Of a DNA stretch of 55,000 nucleotides, positions 17,918-25,496 are shown piece by piece (position 1 is the stretch's first letter; the number at the start of each line of letters is the position of its first letter). Both the position numbers and the translations under genes were made by a program. The DNA lies in the NCBI GenBank assembly GCA_016712985.1, contig JADJQA010000030.1, positions 1 through 55,000 on the forward strand, in the 5' to 3' direction. This DNA is from Sulfuritalea sp. (GTDB lineage: Bacteria; Pseudomonadota; Gammaproteobacteria; Burkholderiales; Rhodocyclaceae). The notes beneath the pieces were generated by a model. It saw only the letters and a list, made by a program, of their open reading frames with translations. It did not search any database and was not told where the DNA came from.

Positions 17918-19910
17918 ATGATCCTGTCGGTGACGGACCTGGCAATCCACATCGGTGCCGCGCGCCCGGTGGACGGCGTTTCCTTCGACATCGCGGCCGG
18001 CGAGTGCTTCGCGCTGCTCGGCGAGTCGGGCTGCGGCAAGTCGATGACAGCACTGGGCATCATGCGGCTGCTGCCCGCGGCCGCGCAGGTGACCGGCGGC
18101 GCCGTCGAATTCGAGGGCGGCGACTTGCTGGCACTGGCCGAGTCCGGCATGCGCGAGATTCGCGGCGGCGGCATCGGCATGATCTTCCAGGAGCCGGCCA
18201 CCAGCCTCAACCCGGTGCTGAGCGTCGGCCGCCAGATCGTCGAGGCGCTGGAGCTTCATTCCGCCTTGCGCGGCGCGGCGGCGCGCGTGCGCGCCGGCGA
18301 ACTGCTCGACCAGGTCGGCATCCCCGATCCGCTGCGGCGGCTCGACGAATATCCGTTCCAGCTTTCCGGCGGCCTGCGCCAGCGGGTGATGATCGCGATT
18401 GCACTGGCCGGCTCCCCCAGATTGTTGATCGCCGACGAGCCGACCACGGCGCTGGACGTGACGATCCAGGCGCAGGTGCTCGACCTGCTCGACGAGCTGC
18501 GGAAGAAGCAGGGCATGGCGCTGCTGCTGATCACGCACGACCTTGGCGTGGTGGCGCGCATGGCCGACCGGGTCGGCGTCATGTATGCCGGACAACTGGT
18601 GGAGGAAGCCCCGCGCAGGCAGTTCTTCACGCAGCCGGCGCACCCTTATTCGGTGCGCCTGTTTGCCGCACTGCCGGACGCCGAGCGTCGCGGCGGCCGC
18701 TTGGCGACCATCCCCGGCAGCGTACCGCCGGCCGACGCACGGCATGCCGGCTGCCGTTTCGCCGAGCGCTGCGGCGAGGTGATGGCGGAGTGCCGCACCG
18801 CGCCGCCGCCGTGGCGCGAGGTGGCGGCGGGTCCGTCCGGCCAGCGCGTGCGCTGCTTCCTGCCCGGCGCCGCGCCAGCAGTTACCGCTGAAGTCGGCGG
18901 CGGCGAGACGGCGCTGGCGGCCGAATCGAAGCCGCTGCTGGAGGTTAGCGATTTGCGGGTGCACTTCCCGATCCGGCGCGGCGTCCTGCAGCGCGCCGTC
19001 GGCGCCGTGCGCGCGGTCGACGGACTGTCGCTGCAACTGATGCCGGGGCGCACGCTGGCGCTGGTCGGCGAATCGGGTTGCGGCAAGACCACGGCGGGCA
19101 AGGCCATGCTGCAACTGCCGCGGCCGACGGCTGGCAGCGTGCGGCTCGACGGTGTCGAGCTGACCACGCGCTCGGCCGGCGAACTGCGGCCGCTGCGCGC
19201 CAGGATGCAGATGGTCTTCCAGGACCCCTTCGCCTCGCTCAACCCGCGTCTGCGCATCGGCGACATCATCGCCGAAGGCATCCATGCACTGCGAGTCGGC
19301 GGCGGCGCCCCGCGGCAAGTCCCCTTGGGGGACGCCACGGCGCAGGTCGGCCCGCTGCTGGAAAAAGGTCGGCCTGCGCGCCGACATGGCTGGTCGCTAT
19401 CCGCACGAATTCTCCGGCGGGCAGCGCCAGCGTATCGCCATCGCCCGCGCGCTGGCGGTGAATCCGCAACTGCTGATCTGCGACGAGCCAACCTCGGCGC
19501 TGGACGTGTCGGTGCAGGCGCAGATCCTCAACCTGCTGTCCGACCTGCAGCGCGACCTCGGGCTGGCCTACCTGTTCATCACGCACAACATCGCGGTAGT
19601 GGATTACCTCGCCCATGATGTTGCGGTGATGTACCTGGGCCGCGTGGTGGAGCGCGGCAGCGCCGACGAGGTCCTGCGTACGCCGCGACATCCTTACACC
19701 AGGGCGCTGCTGGCCGCCGTGCCGCGTGTCGACGGGGTCAGGAACGAGACGCCGAAGCTGGTCGGCGACATGCCATCGCCGGCCAATCCTCCGGCCGGCT
19801 GTCATTTCCATCCGCGCTGCCCGCTGGCCGATGAAGCCTGCAGGCGCGGCTATCCTGCCGAAATCATGTTCGGCGCCACGCACGCCGTGCGCTGCATCAA
19901 GGCGGTTTAG
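17918..19910 (+). CDS. fused double ABC ATPase (DppD-DppF type), frameshifted
   Basis: About 663 residues in two ATP-binding cassettes, energising the permeases upstream. Cassette 1: Walker A GESGCGKSM, signature LSGGLRQRV, Walker B LLIADEPTTALD, His-switch LLLITHD, then the oligopeptide C-terminal Cys region (HAGCRFAERC). Cassette 2: GESGCGKTT, FSGGQRQRI, LLICDEPTSALD, LFITHN and CHFHPRCPLA. The frame breaks at 19359-19364, where an A run has one extra base; removing it restores LLEKVGLRADMAGRYPHEFSGGQ. A palindrome-coded insert lies near residues 459-473. ATG 17918 follows GGAAGG. Both cassettes keep all catalytic motifs. Confidence 0.88.
19299..19340. repeat. in-frame palindromic insert inside ABC ATPase gene
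   Basis: The DNA GGCGCCCCGCGGCAAGTCCC meets its partial inverse CTTGGGGGACGCC. It encodes GGGAPRQVPLGDATA between 'GIHAL' and 'QVGPLLE', where the family has no such loop. The same class of GC-rich palindrome is found in coding sequence elsewhere in this window. Confidence 0.5.
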
Positions 19911-21310
19911 CGCTTCTTCGGCTTGCCTGCGGGCTTGGCGGCAGCGGGTTTGCGGATCTTGACCACGACTTCGTTCCTCGGCTTGCCGCGGGTCTTGCCG
20001 GCTTTGCGTGGCGCGCCGGCCTTGCCCGCCGGGCTCGCCTTGCCCTTCTTGGCTTTCGCTGCGGGTGGCGGAGCGGCGGGGGTTTGCGGCAGGCGGGCGG
20101 CAATGGACTCGTGGCCGATCGCGTCCTTGCCGGGCACCAGCAGGGCGAAGCCGGGTGCGACTTTGGTTCGCGCATTTATGCCGTTCAACTGTTTGAGGCG
20201 CGCCGCGCTGATGCCGAAAGTCCTGGCGACGCTGTCGAGCTTCTCGCCCTTCTTCAGGATGTACGTGTGCCAGGCGGACAGCGGTCGGTCCTGCGCTTCG
20301 TGGTTTTCCAGATTGCTGAGGTAGGTCTGCACCTTGTCGGCCGGCAGGACCAGCGGGCTGTTGGCCGCGGTTGGCATCACCGGCCGGCTGTAGGCGGGGT
20401 TCAGGGCGATGAATTCCTCCAGCGGAATCTCCGCAAGCCGCGCCGCCAGCGCAATGTCCATGGTGCCGCTGCGCTCGACCGTGCCGAAGTAGGGACGATT
20501 GGGAATCGGATCGAGGGTGACGCCGAAGAGTTGCGGCTCGGCGACGATGTTCTTGATCGCCTGCAGTTTGGGCACGTAGTAGGCTGTTTCCGCGGGCATC
20601 TTGAGGTGGCGGTAATCAGTCGGCAGTCCGTTCGCCCGATTCTTTGCGACGGCGCGCGCGACCGCATTCTCGCCCCAGTTGTAGGAGGCCAGCGCCAGGT
20701 GCCAGTCGCCGTGCATGTCGTAGATGGTCTGCAGGTAGTCGAGCGCGGCGTCTGTCGACGCGATGATGTCGCGACGCTCGTCGAACCACGCGTTCTGCTG
20801 CAGCTTGTAGGTCTTGCCGGTGGACGGAATGAACTGCCACATGCCCAGAGCGCGCGCGGTTGAGTAGGCCATGGGGTTGAAGGAACTTTCGACCACCGGC
20901 AGCAGCGCCAGTTCGGTCGGCATGCCGCGCTTTTCGAGTTCGCCGACGATGTGGTGCAGGTAGCGCCGGCTGCGCTCGAATATGCGTTTCAGCAGGTCGG
21001 GCCGGTTCAGGTACCAGGCCTGGCGGTCTGCCACCAGCGGGCTGTCCAGGTCGGGCATCGAAAAGCCGTTGCGCATGCGCTGCCACAGATCGTCCGGCGG
21101 CGTGGTCAGGTCGATCGTCGGGATCGGCGGCAGGTCGTCCTGGACTTCCTGGGAGGGGTCGGGCAGCAGCGTCAGCACAGGCGGCGCAGAGCTGCTGCCG
21201 GCGGCGGGCGGTGAAGCGAGGTCGGCCGACAGTTGCAGCGCCTGCTGCGCATGGGCAGAGCCGATCAACAGGAACAGCAGCGGGGGAACGAGGCAGCGTA
21301 ACAGAGGCAT
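19907..21310 (-). CDS. membrane-bound lytic transglycosylase, MltD-like, with LysM
   Basis: About 467 residues. It has an N-terminal signal peptide (LLRCLVPPLLFLLIGSAHA), a transglycosylase SLT domain (about 100-290) with catalytic Glu in LLPVVESSFNP and ALGMWQFIPSTGKTY, ASYNWGENAVARA, then a LysM repeat (HTYILKKGEKLDSVARTFGISAARLKQL). It ends in a Lys/Pro/Ala-rich basic tail. The family cleaves peptidoglycan glycan strands to anhydromuropeptides in the envelope. Start at 21310 is chosen to place the signal peptide; an ATG at 21364 is also in frame. It converges on the ABC ATPase, with the two stops overlapping. Confidence 0.88.
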   Translation of the reverse strand: MPLLRCLVPPLLFLLIGSAHAQQALQLSADLASPPAAGSSSAPPVLTLLPDPSQEVQDDLPPIPTIDLTTPPDDLWQRMRNGFSMPDLDSPLVADRQAWYLNRPDLLKRIFERSRRYLHHIVGELEKRGMPTELALLPVVESSFNPMAYSTARALGMWQFIPSTGKTYKLQQNAWFDERRDIIASTDAALDYLQTIYDMHGDWHLALASYNWGENAVARAVAKNRANGLPTDYRHLKMPAETAYYVPKLQAIKNIVAEPQLFGVTLDPIPNRPYFGTVERSGTMDIALAARLAEIPLEEFIALNPAYSRPVMPTAANSPLVLPADKVQTYLSNLENHEAQDRPLSAWHTYILKKGEKLDSVARTFGISAARLKQLNGINARTKVAPGFALLVPGKDAIGHESIAARLPQTPAAPPPAAKAKKGKASPAGKAGAPRKAGKTRGKPRNEVVVKIRKPAAAKPAGKPKKR

Positions 21311-21413
21311 TGGCCAGGGGAGGGCACCATCGAAGGCACGCTTGAAGGCCGCGCATCTTAGCATCCGCGGCCGCGAGCTCTGCGTCTTTTGCCGACTCGC
21401 CTGTTATCGCCGC

Positions 21414-22193
21414 TCAGAAGCGGTTCTTCCATTCGCGAATCGCGGCAAAGGTTTCCACCGCGTCAACCGGGACATGGCCGAGTCGGCTGGCGGCCGCGGC
21501 ACGCACGACAGGCTCGTCCCAGCGCAGGAAGGGATTGGTTTCGAGTTCGGCCTGGATGCTGGTCGGTATCGTCGCGCAGCCTGCCGCGCGCAGTTCGTCC
21601 ACCTCTTCGCAGCGCCGCTGCACGGCGATGCTGTTGGGCTCGACGGCCAGCGCGAAGCGCAGGTTGCTCTGGGTGTATTCATGGGCGCAGTACACCAGAG
21701 TCGACGCCGGCAAGGCGGCAAGCCTGGCCAGCGATTCCTGCATCTGCGCCGGCGTGCCTTCGAACAGCCGCCCGCAGCCCGCGCCGAACAGCGTGTCGCC
21801 GCAGAACACCGCGCCGTCGCTACCAAGACTTGGGCCATAATAGGCGATGTGGCCGCGGGTATGTCCGGGCACGGAGATAACCTTGAGTTCGAGGCCGATT
21901 TGCGGCACTTCAATGCGTTCGCCGCCGGCCAGCGGGTGGCTGACACCGGGGATGTTCTCCAGCGCAGGGCCGAACACAGGCACGGGAAAGCGGGCGAGGA
22001 TTTCCTCCACGCCGCCGACGTGGTCGCCGTGATGGTGGGTGGCGAGGATGGCGCAGAGGCGGTCGCCGCTGCGCTCAAGGTAGTCCAGCACCGGCACGGC
22101 ATCGCCCGGGTCGACCACCGCGACGCAGCCTCGGGCGTGCAGCAGCCAGATGTAGTTGTCGTTGAAAGCGTGCAGGAAGCGTATCTCAATCAT
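21414..22193 (-). CDS. gloB: hydroxyacylglutathione hydrolase (glyoxalase II)
   Basis: A 259-residue metallo-beta-lactamase-fold enzyme that hydrolyses S-lactoylglutathione in methylglyoxal detoxification. The binuclear metal motif THHHGDHVGG is at about residues 52-61; other ligands are in VPGHTRGHIAYY, FCGDTLFGAGCGRLFEG and YCAHEYTQSNLRF. The C-terminal substrate region ends REWKNRF, close to the RxxKNxF glutathione-binding signature. Full length for GloB. It is divergent from the methyltransferase gene with only 27 bases between starts, the usual gloB-methyltransferase-rnhA-dnaQ arrangement of betaproteobacteria. Confidence 0.93.
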   Translation of the reverse strand: MIEIRFLHAFNDNYIWLLHARGCVAVVDPGDAVPVLDYLERSGDRLCAILATHHHGDHVGGVEEILARFPVPVFGPALENIPGVSHPLAGGERIEVPQIGLELKVISVPGHTRGHIAYYGPSLGSDGAVFCGDTLFGAGCGRLFEGTPAQMQESLARLAALPASTLVYCAHEYTQSNLRFALAVEPNSIAVQRRCEEVDELRAAGCATIPTSIQAELETNPFLRWDEPVVRAAAASRLGHVPVDAVETFAAIREWKNRF

Positions 22194-22220
22194 TCGGGAA
22201 TTTTCTCCAAACAGGGCGCA

Positions 22221-22943
22221 ATGTCAATTCAGGGATTCGAGGACTGGCTGCAAACGCCATCCGGCCAGTATGTGCTCAACTGGGAACAGCAGAAGCACGA
22301 CCTGCTGGTCGCCGACATTTTCGGCTTCAATGCAGTACAGCTTTCACTGCCCGCCCACGATTTCCTGCGCGCCAACCGCATGCCGCTGCGCTTCCGTTGC
22401 GACGACGGGCGTTACGCCGGCGCTTCGGAAGTGCGCTCCGACCTGCATTATCTGCCCTTTGCGGCCAACAGTATCGATCTTGTGGTGCTGCCGCACACGC
22501 TGGAGTTCGACGCCAATCCGCATCAGGTGCTGCGCGAAGTGGAGCGCGTGCTGGTGCCCGAGGGGCATGTGATCGTCACCGGCTTCAATCCCTTCAGCCT
22601 GTGGGGGGCCAGGCGCAAGCTGTCGCGGCGCGAGGCCCTGCCGCCGTGGCGCGGCGCCTACCTCAGCGTGCCGCGCCTGAAAGACTGGTTTTCGCTGCTC
22701 GGCTTCGAAATGCAGGCGGGCGCCTTCGGCTGTTACGCGCCCGCCGTGACCCAGGAAAAATGGCTGCGTCGCTTTCAGTTCATGGACGCGGCCGGCGACC
22801 GCTGGTGGCCGATTGCCGGCGCCGTGTATATCGTGCAGGCCATCAAGCGCCAGCACGGCATGCGCCTGATAACCCCGGCCTGGAGCGATCGCAAGGCGCG
22901 CGCCAAGGCGCTGGTGGCGGTGACGCAAAAGGTGGATCAATGA
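22221..22943 (+). CDS. SAM-dependent methyltransferase beside gloB
   Basis: A 240-residue class I methyltransferase-like protein (type 11). The conserved core is SDLHYLPFAANSIDLVVLPHTLEF, then LREVERVLVPEGHVIVTGFNPFSLWG and a C-terminal LKDWFSLLGFE. The glycine-rich SAM loop is weak (SEVRSDLHY follows DDGRYAG), so activity is not certain. It overlaps the downstream RNase HI start by ATGA. The gene order gloB / methyltransferase / rnhA / dnaQ is conserved in related bacteria, but its substrate is unknown to me. Confidence 0.8.
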   Translation: MSIQGFEDWLQTPSGQYVLNWEQQKHDLLVADIFGFNAVQLSLPAHDFLRANRMPLRFRCDDGRYAGASEVRSDLHYLPFAANSIDLVVLPHTLEFDANPHQVLREVERVLVPEGHVIVTGFNPFSLWGARRKLSRREALPPWRGAYLSVPRLKDWFSLLGFEMQAGAFGCYAPAVTQEKWLRRFQFMDAAGDRWWPIAGAVYIVQAIKRQHGMRLITPAWSDRKARAKALVAVTQKVDQ

Positions 22944-24100
22944 TTGAAATCTTCACGGACGGCGCGTGCAGCGGCAATCCCGGCCCCGGCGGCTGGGGCG
23001 CGATACTGCGCAAGGGCGCGATCGAAAAGGAATTGTTCGGCGGCGAAAAGCTCACCACCAACAATCGCATGGAAATGATGGCGGTGATCGAGGCGCTGCG
23101 TGCCTTGAAGCAGCCGGTGCAGGCGAGCGTGCACACCGATTCGCAGTATGTGCAGAAGGGCATCAGCGAATGGATCCACGGCTGGAAGCGGCGCGGCTGG
23201 AAAACCGCCAGCAAGCAGCCGGTGAAGAACGAGGATCTCTGGCGCGAGCTGGATCGTCTGGCGGCGCAGCACTCGATTGAATGGTTCTGGGTCAAGGGCC
23301 ATGCCGGTCACAGCGAGAACGAACGCGCCGACGTACTGGCGCGCCGCGGCGTCGAACTCGCCCGCAACGGAGGGTGGGGGGCCCAAATGCGCAAAGTCAT
23401 TCTGGATACAGAAACCACCGGCCTGGATTACCGCACCGGCGACCGGGTCGTCGAAATCGGCTGCGTCGAACTGCGCGGACGGCAACTGACCGGCCAGCGC
23501 TTTCACGCCTACATCAATCCCGAACGCGAGATTCCCCAGGGCGCCATCGCGATTCACGGCCTGACCAACGAATTCCTTGCCGACAAGCCGAAGTTCGCCG
23601 AGATCGCCGCGGACTTCATCGAGTTCATCCGCGGCGCCGAACTGGTGATCCACAACGCGGCCTTCGACGTGGGTTTTCTCGACAACGAGCTTGGCCTGTT
23701 GAAGCACGACGGCATCGGCCAGCTCTGCGGTGAGGTGATCGATACGCTGCGCATGGCGCGCGAGATGCGGCCGGGCAAGAAGAACAACCTCGACGCGCTC
23801 TGTTCCGAGTTCGGCGTGGACAATTCCGGGCGCCGGTTGCACGGCGCGTTGCGCGATGCCGAACTGCTGGCCGCCGTGTATCTGGCCATGACCCGAGGGC
23901 AGAACTCGCTGGAGATCGAGTTCGAGAGCCCCGCCGTCGATTACTCGATGGGCGGCACCCGCCAGCGGCCGCCGCTGGTGGTGCTGCGTGCCAGCGCAGC
24001 AGAACTCGCCGAACACGCGCGGGTGCTGGCCGAAATCGCCAGGGAGAGCAAGGGCAAGTGCCTCTGGAGTGATCTGGAGTCCGCAGCAGCGGCGAACTGA
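22940..24100 (+). CDS. rnhA-dnaQ: RNase HI fused in frame to DnaQ-type 3'-5' exonuclease
   Basis: One uninterrupted 386-codon frame. Residues 1-149 are a complete RNase HI: FTDGACSGNPGPGGWG (Asp), NNRMEMMAVIEAL (Glu), HTDSQYVQKGI (Asp), VKGHAGHSENERADVLA (His, Asp). RNase HI removes RNA from RNA:DNA hybrids. Residues 150-386 are a complete DnaQ proofreading exonuclease: LDTETTGLDY (Exo I), HNAAFDVGFL (Exo II), HGALRDAELLAAVYL (Exo III). In most relatives the genes are separate neighbours; here rnhA lacks a stop before the dnaQ ATG at 23387. An indel in the G run at 23375-23381 could create or hide a stop, but the other frames show no stop just there. Confidence 0.88.
   Translation: MIEIFTDGACSGNPGPGGWGAILRKGAIEKELFGGEKLTTNNRMEMMAVIEALRALKQPVQASVHTDSQYVQKGISEWIHGWKRRGWKTASKQPVKNEDLWRELDRLAAQHSIEWFWVKGHAGHSENERADVLARRGVELARNGGWGAQMRKVILDTETTGLDYRTGDRVVEIGCVELRGRQLTGQRFHAYINPEREIPQGAIAIHGLTNEFLADKPKFAEIAADFIEFIRGAELVIHNAAFDVGFLDNELGLLKHDGIGQLCGEVIDTLRMAREMRPGKKNNLDALCSEFGVDNSGRRLHGALRDAELLAAVYLAMTRGQNSLEIEFESPAVDYSMGGTRQRPPLVVLRASAAELAEHARVLAEIARESKGKCLWSDLESAAAAN
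23387..24100 (+). CDS. dnaQ: DNA polymerase III epsilon-like exonuclease (C-terminal half; possible internal start)
   Basis: If translation restarts at the ATG at 23387, preceded by GGAGGG at 23369-23374, this is a stand-alone 237-residue epsilon subunit starting MRKVILDTETTGLDY, exactly as free DnaQ proteins do. All three exonuclease motifs are present. The C-terminal region (about 185-237) is the expected segment that binds the polymerase alpha subunit. The ribosome site lies 12 bases from the ATG, a little far. Both the fused and the free form may be made. Confidence 0.7.
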   Translation: MRKVILDTETTGLDYRTGDRVVEIGCVELRGRQLTGQRFHAYINPEREIPQGAIAIHGLTNEFLADKPKFAEIAADFIEFIRGAELVIHNAAFDVGFLDNELGLLKHDGIGQLCGEVIDTLRMAREMRPGKKNNLDALCSEFGVDNSGRRLHGALRDAELLAAVYLAMTRGQNSLEIEFESPAVDYSMGGTRQRPPLVVLRASAAELAEHARVLAEIARESKGKCLWSDLESAAAAN

Positions 24101-24712
24101 CGGTCTTGTCGTCGAGGATTGGCAAGAACGGTAACGACTACCGCAGCCGTGGCGTCCGTCCGGAACGCACGGTCGAACCGCGAATTTGCCCCCCCTTTTC
24201 CTGCCTGATGGATGAACAGGACCATCTGCGTGCGGCAAAGCCGGTGCAGTTGCGCGAGGACATCCGTGCCGGCCCGGACGGCGGCCCGGCAGCCGCCCTG
24301 GATGCCGAAAACGTCAAGCGCGAGGGGCGCGCCAAGCGCCGAGCCATGCCAGGTTCGACCAGTCACAGGATGGCGCGCATCCATTGTCGGCCCCTCGCCG
24401 GCGCCGAGATTACCGATATCCGGGCTTACATCGCCGAGGACGGTGTCCTGGAGGCGGATGCCCGGGCCGATTGCCCTGACGGCAAGTTGCTTCTGCCAGC
24501 GAACCAGCCCAAAGATGGGCCGTGCCCGCGATTCTCCATCGCCCGGCCTGCGCAGCATGCCGTTCGGCCGCGATGTCATCTTCTACGAGCCGCTCCCCCG
24601 ATGGCATCGGCATCGTTCGCGCGCTACATCCGGCGCGCGACATCGATGCGGTGTTCGATCCCGGCCCGGTCTGGCGAAGTGACATGGGAGTGAATTCAGT
24701 TCGAGCCCGACC
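24098..24712. repeat. left copy of long inverted repeat bounding a 6.8-kb unit
   Basis: Beginning at the dnaQ stop, TGACGGTCTTGTCGTCGAGG and on matches the reverse complement of 30855 downward, and the match continues through a parDE region to GACATGGG...TTCGAGCCCGACC at 24712 (partner near 30021). The copies are diverged by substitutions and small gaps. This left copy is shorter because it lacks the first part of parD and its upstream region. Confidence 0.85.
24205..24690 (+). pseudogene. decayed parDE toxin-antitoxin copy
   Basis: ParD remnant: LMDEQDHLRAAKPVQLREDIRAG to AMPGSTSH, lacking the first ~37 codons that form the ribbon-helix-helix DNA-binding part. A one-base loss removes the parD stop, so the frame runs into the parE start (MARIHCRPLAGAEITDIRAYIAEDG). 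ParE then shifts frame near 24510 and again near 24595, leaving MGRARDSPSPGLRSMPFGRD and GIGIVRALHPARDIDAVFDP in other frames. Compared with the intact pair at 30050-30635, this copy cannot make a working toxin or repressor. Confidence 0.85.
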
Positions 24713-25061
24713 AGTTTGATCACTGTCGAAATACTTTACATATCGAAATCAGAGATGGCCGCGACCATGACCTATACTGAAAGCCAATTCACAATATTCA
24801 ATTGCTTACCTGAAATGTGTTCATGCCGGCACAGAAATTGCTCGTGCTGGTTTTCGATCGCTATCCGTGATTGCTGCGAAGGATCGAGTCCAAGCTTCTA
24901 ATTCCATTTGCCGATCGTGCGTATCAAGCGGCCATCGTGCCCGTATCCGCAATCACAGGAACACAACGCATCACGGACGGGTTCAGCGCCGCATCGGGTC
25001 AATGCAGCGGTAATTCATAACAATAATTCAACAACGTCGCGTCACCCTCGAAGGAGGGAAC
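24713..25061. promoter_or_regulatory. AT-richer upstream region of the surface-protein operon
   Basis: About 350 bases with no convincing gene. It is clearly richer in A/T than its surroundings, e.g. AAATACTTTACATATCG at about 24730 and AATTCATAACAATAATTCAA just upstream of the lipoprotein, so a promoter is likely here; I cannot name the -10/-35. A strong ribosome site (AAGGAGGGAAC) ends the region. Confidence 0.45.
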
Positions 25062-25478
25062 ATGAATTACCGCCTGTTGCCAGTCGCAGCCTGGTTGTCG
25101 ATTGCCGTCCTGGCCTTGCCAGGCTGCGATCGGGGTGCCGGCGAGTCCGCCACGGCCAATACGGCAGCCTTCAAGTTCACCACCGAATACCAGGCCGTCC
25201 ATCTGGACAATGGGCAGGTGCTGTTCGGCAAGCTGGAGCAGGGCGGCAGCGACTATCCCGTGCTGCGCAACGCCTACTCCGCGCAAACCCAGACCAACCC
25301 CGACACCAAGGAAGTCCGCCGCACCCTGGTCAAGCGCAGCATGGATCTGCACAACCCCGACTACGTGGTGCTCAACGCCCGCCACATCATCGCCGTCGAA
25401 CCCGTGGCAGCCACCTCGCGCGTGGCGCAAGTCATCAAGCAACTCGAAGCCGAACCCACCGCGCCCGCTGCGCCTTAA
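25062..25478 (+). CDS. putative lipoprotein preceding PEP-CTERM repeat protein
   Basis: 138 residues with an N-terminal signal and lipobox (LALPGC, Cys23), then an unrecognised domain: FKFTTEYQAVHLDNGQVLFGKLEQ, YPVLRNAYSAQTQ, TKEVRRTLVKRSMDLHNPDYVVLNARHIIAVEPV, and an Ala/Pro tail. It is probably lipidated and held in a membrane facing the periplasm. The pattern 'LDNGQVLFGKLE..YPVLRNAYS' recalls small uncharacterised proteins of betaproteobacteria; I cannot name a family. It lies 18 bases before the repeat-protein gene with its own ribosome site, so they are probably co-transcribed. Confidence 0.75.
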   Translation: MNYRLLPVAAWLSIAVLALPGCDRGAGESATANTAAFKFTTEYQAVHLDNGQVLFGKLEQGGSDYPVLRNAYSAQTQTNPDTKEVRRTLVKRSMDLHNPDYVVLNARHIIAVEPVAATSRVAQVIKQLEAEPTAPAAP

Positions 25479-25496
25479 CCCAGGAAGGAAACCACC

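Noticed and set aside
17819..19387. 522-residue minus-strand frame
   Set aside because: Antisense of the ABC ATPase; no motif and heavy His/Arg/Gln bias.
20982..22220. Long N-terminal extension of the methyltransferase frame
   Set aside because: It is antisense to the transglycosylase and gloB; MSIQGFEDWL at 22221 is the proper start.
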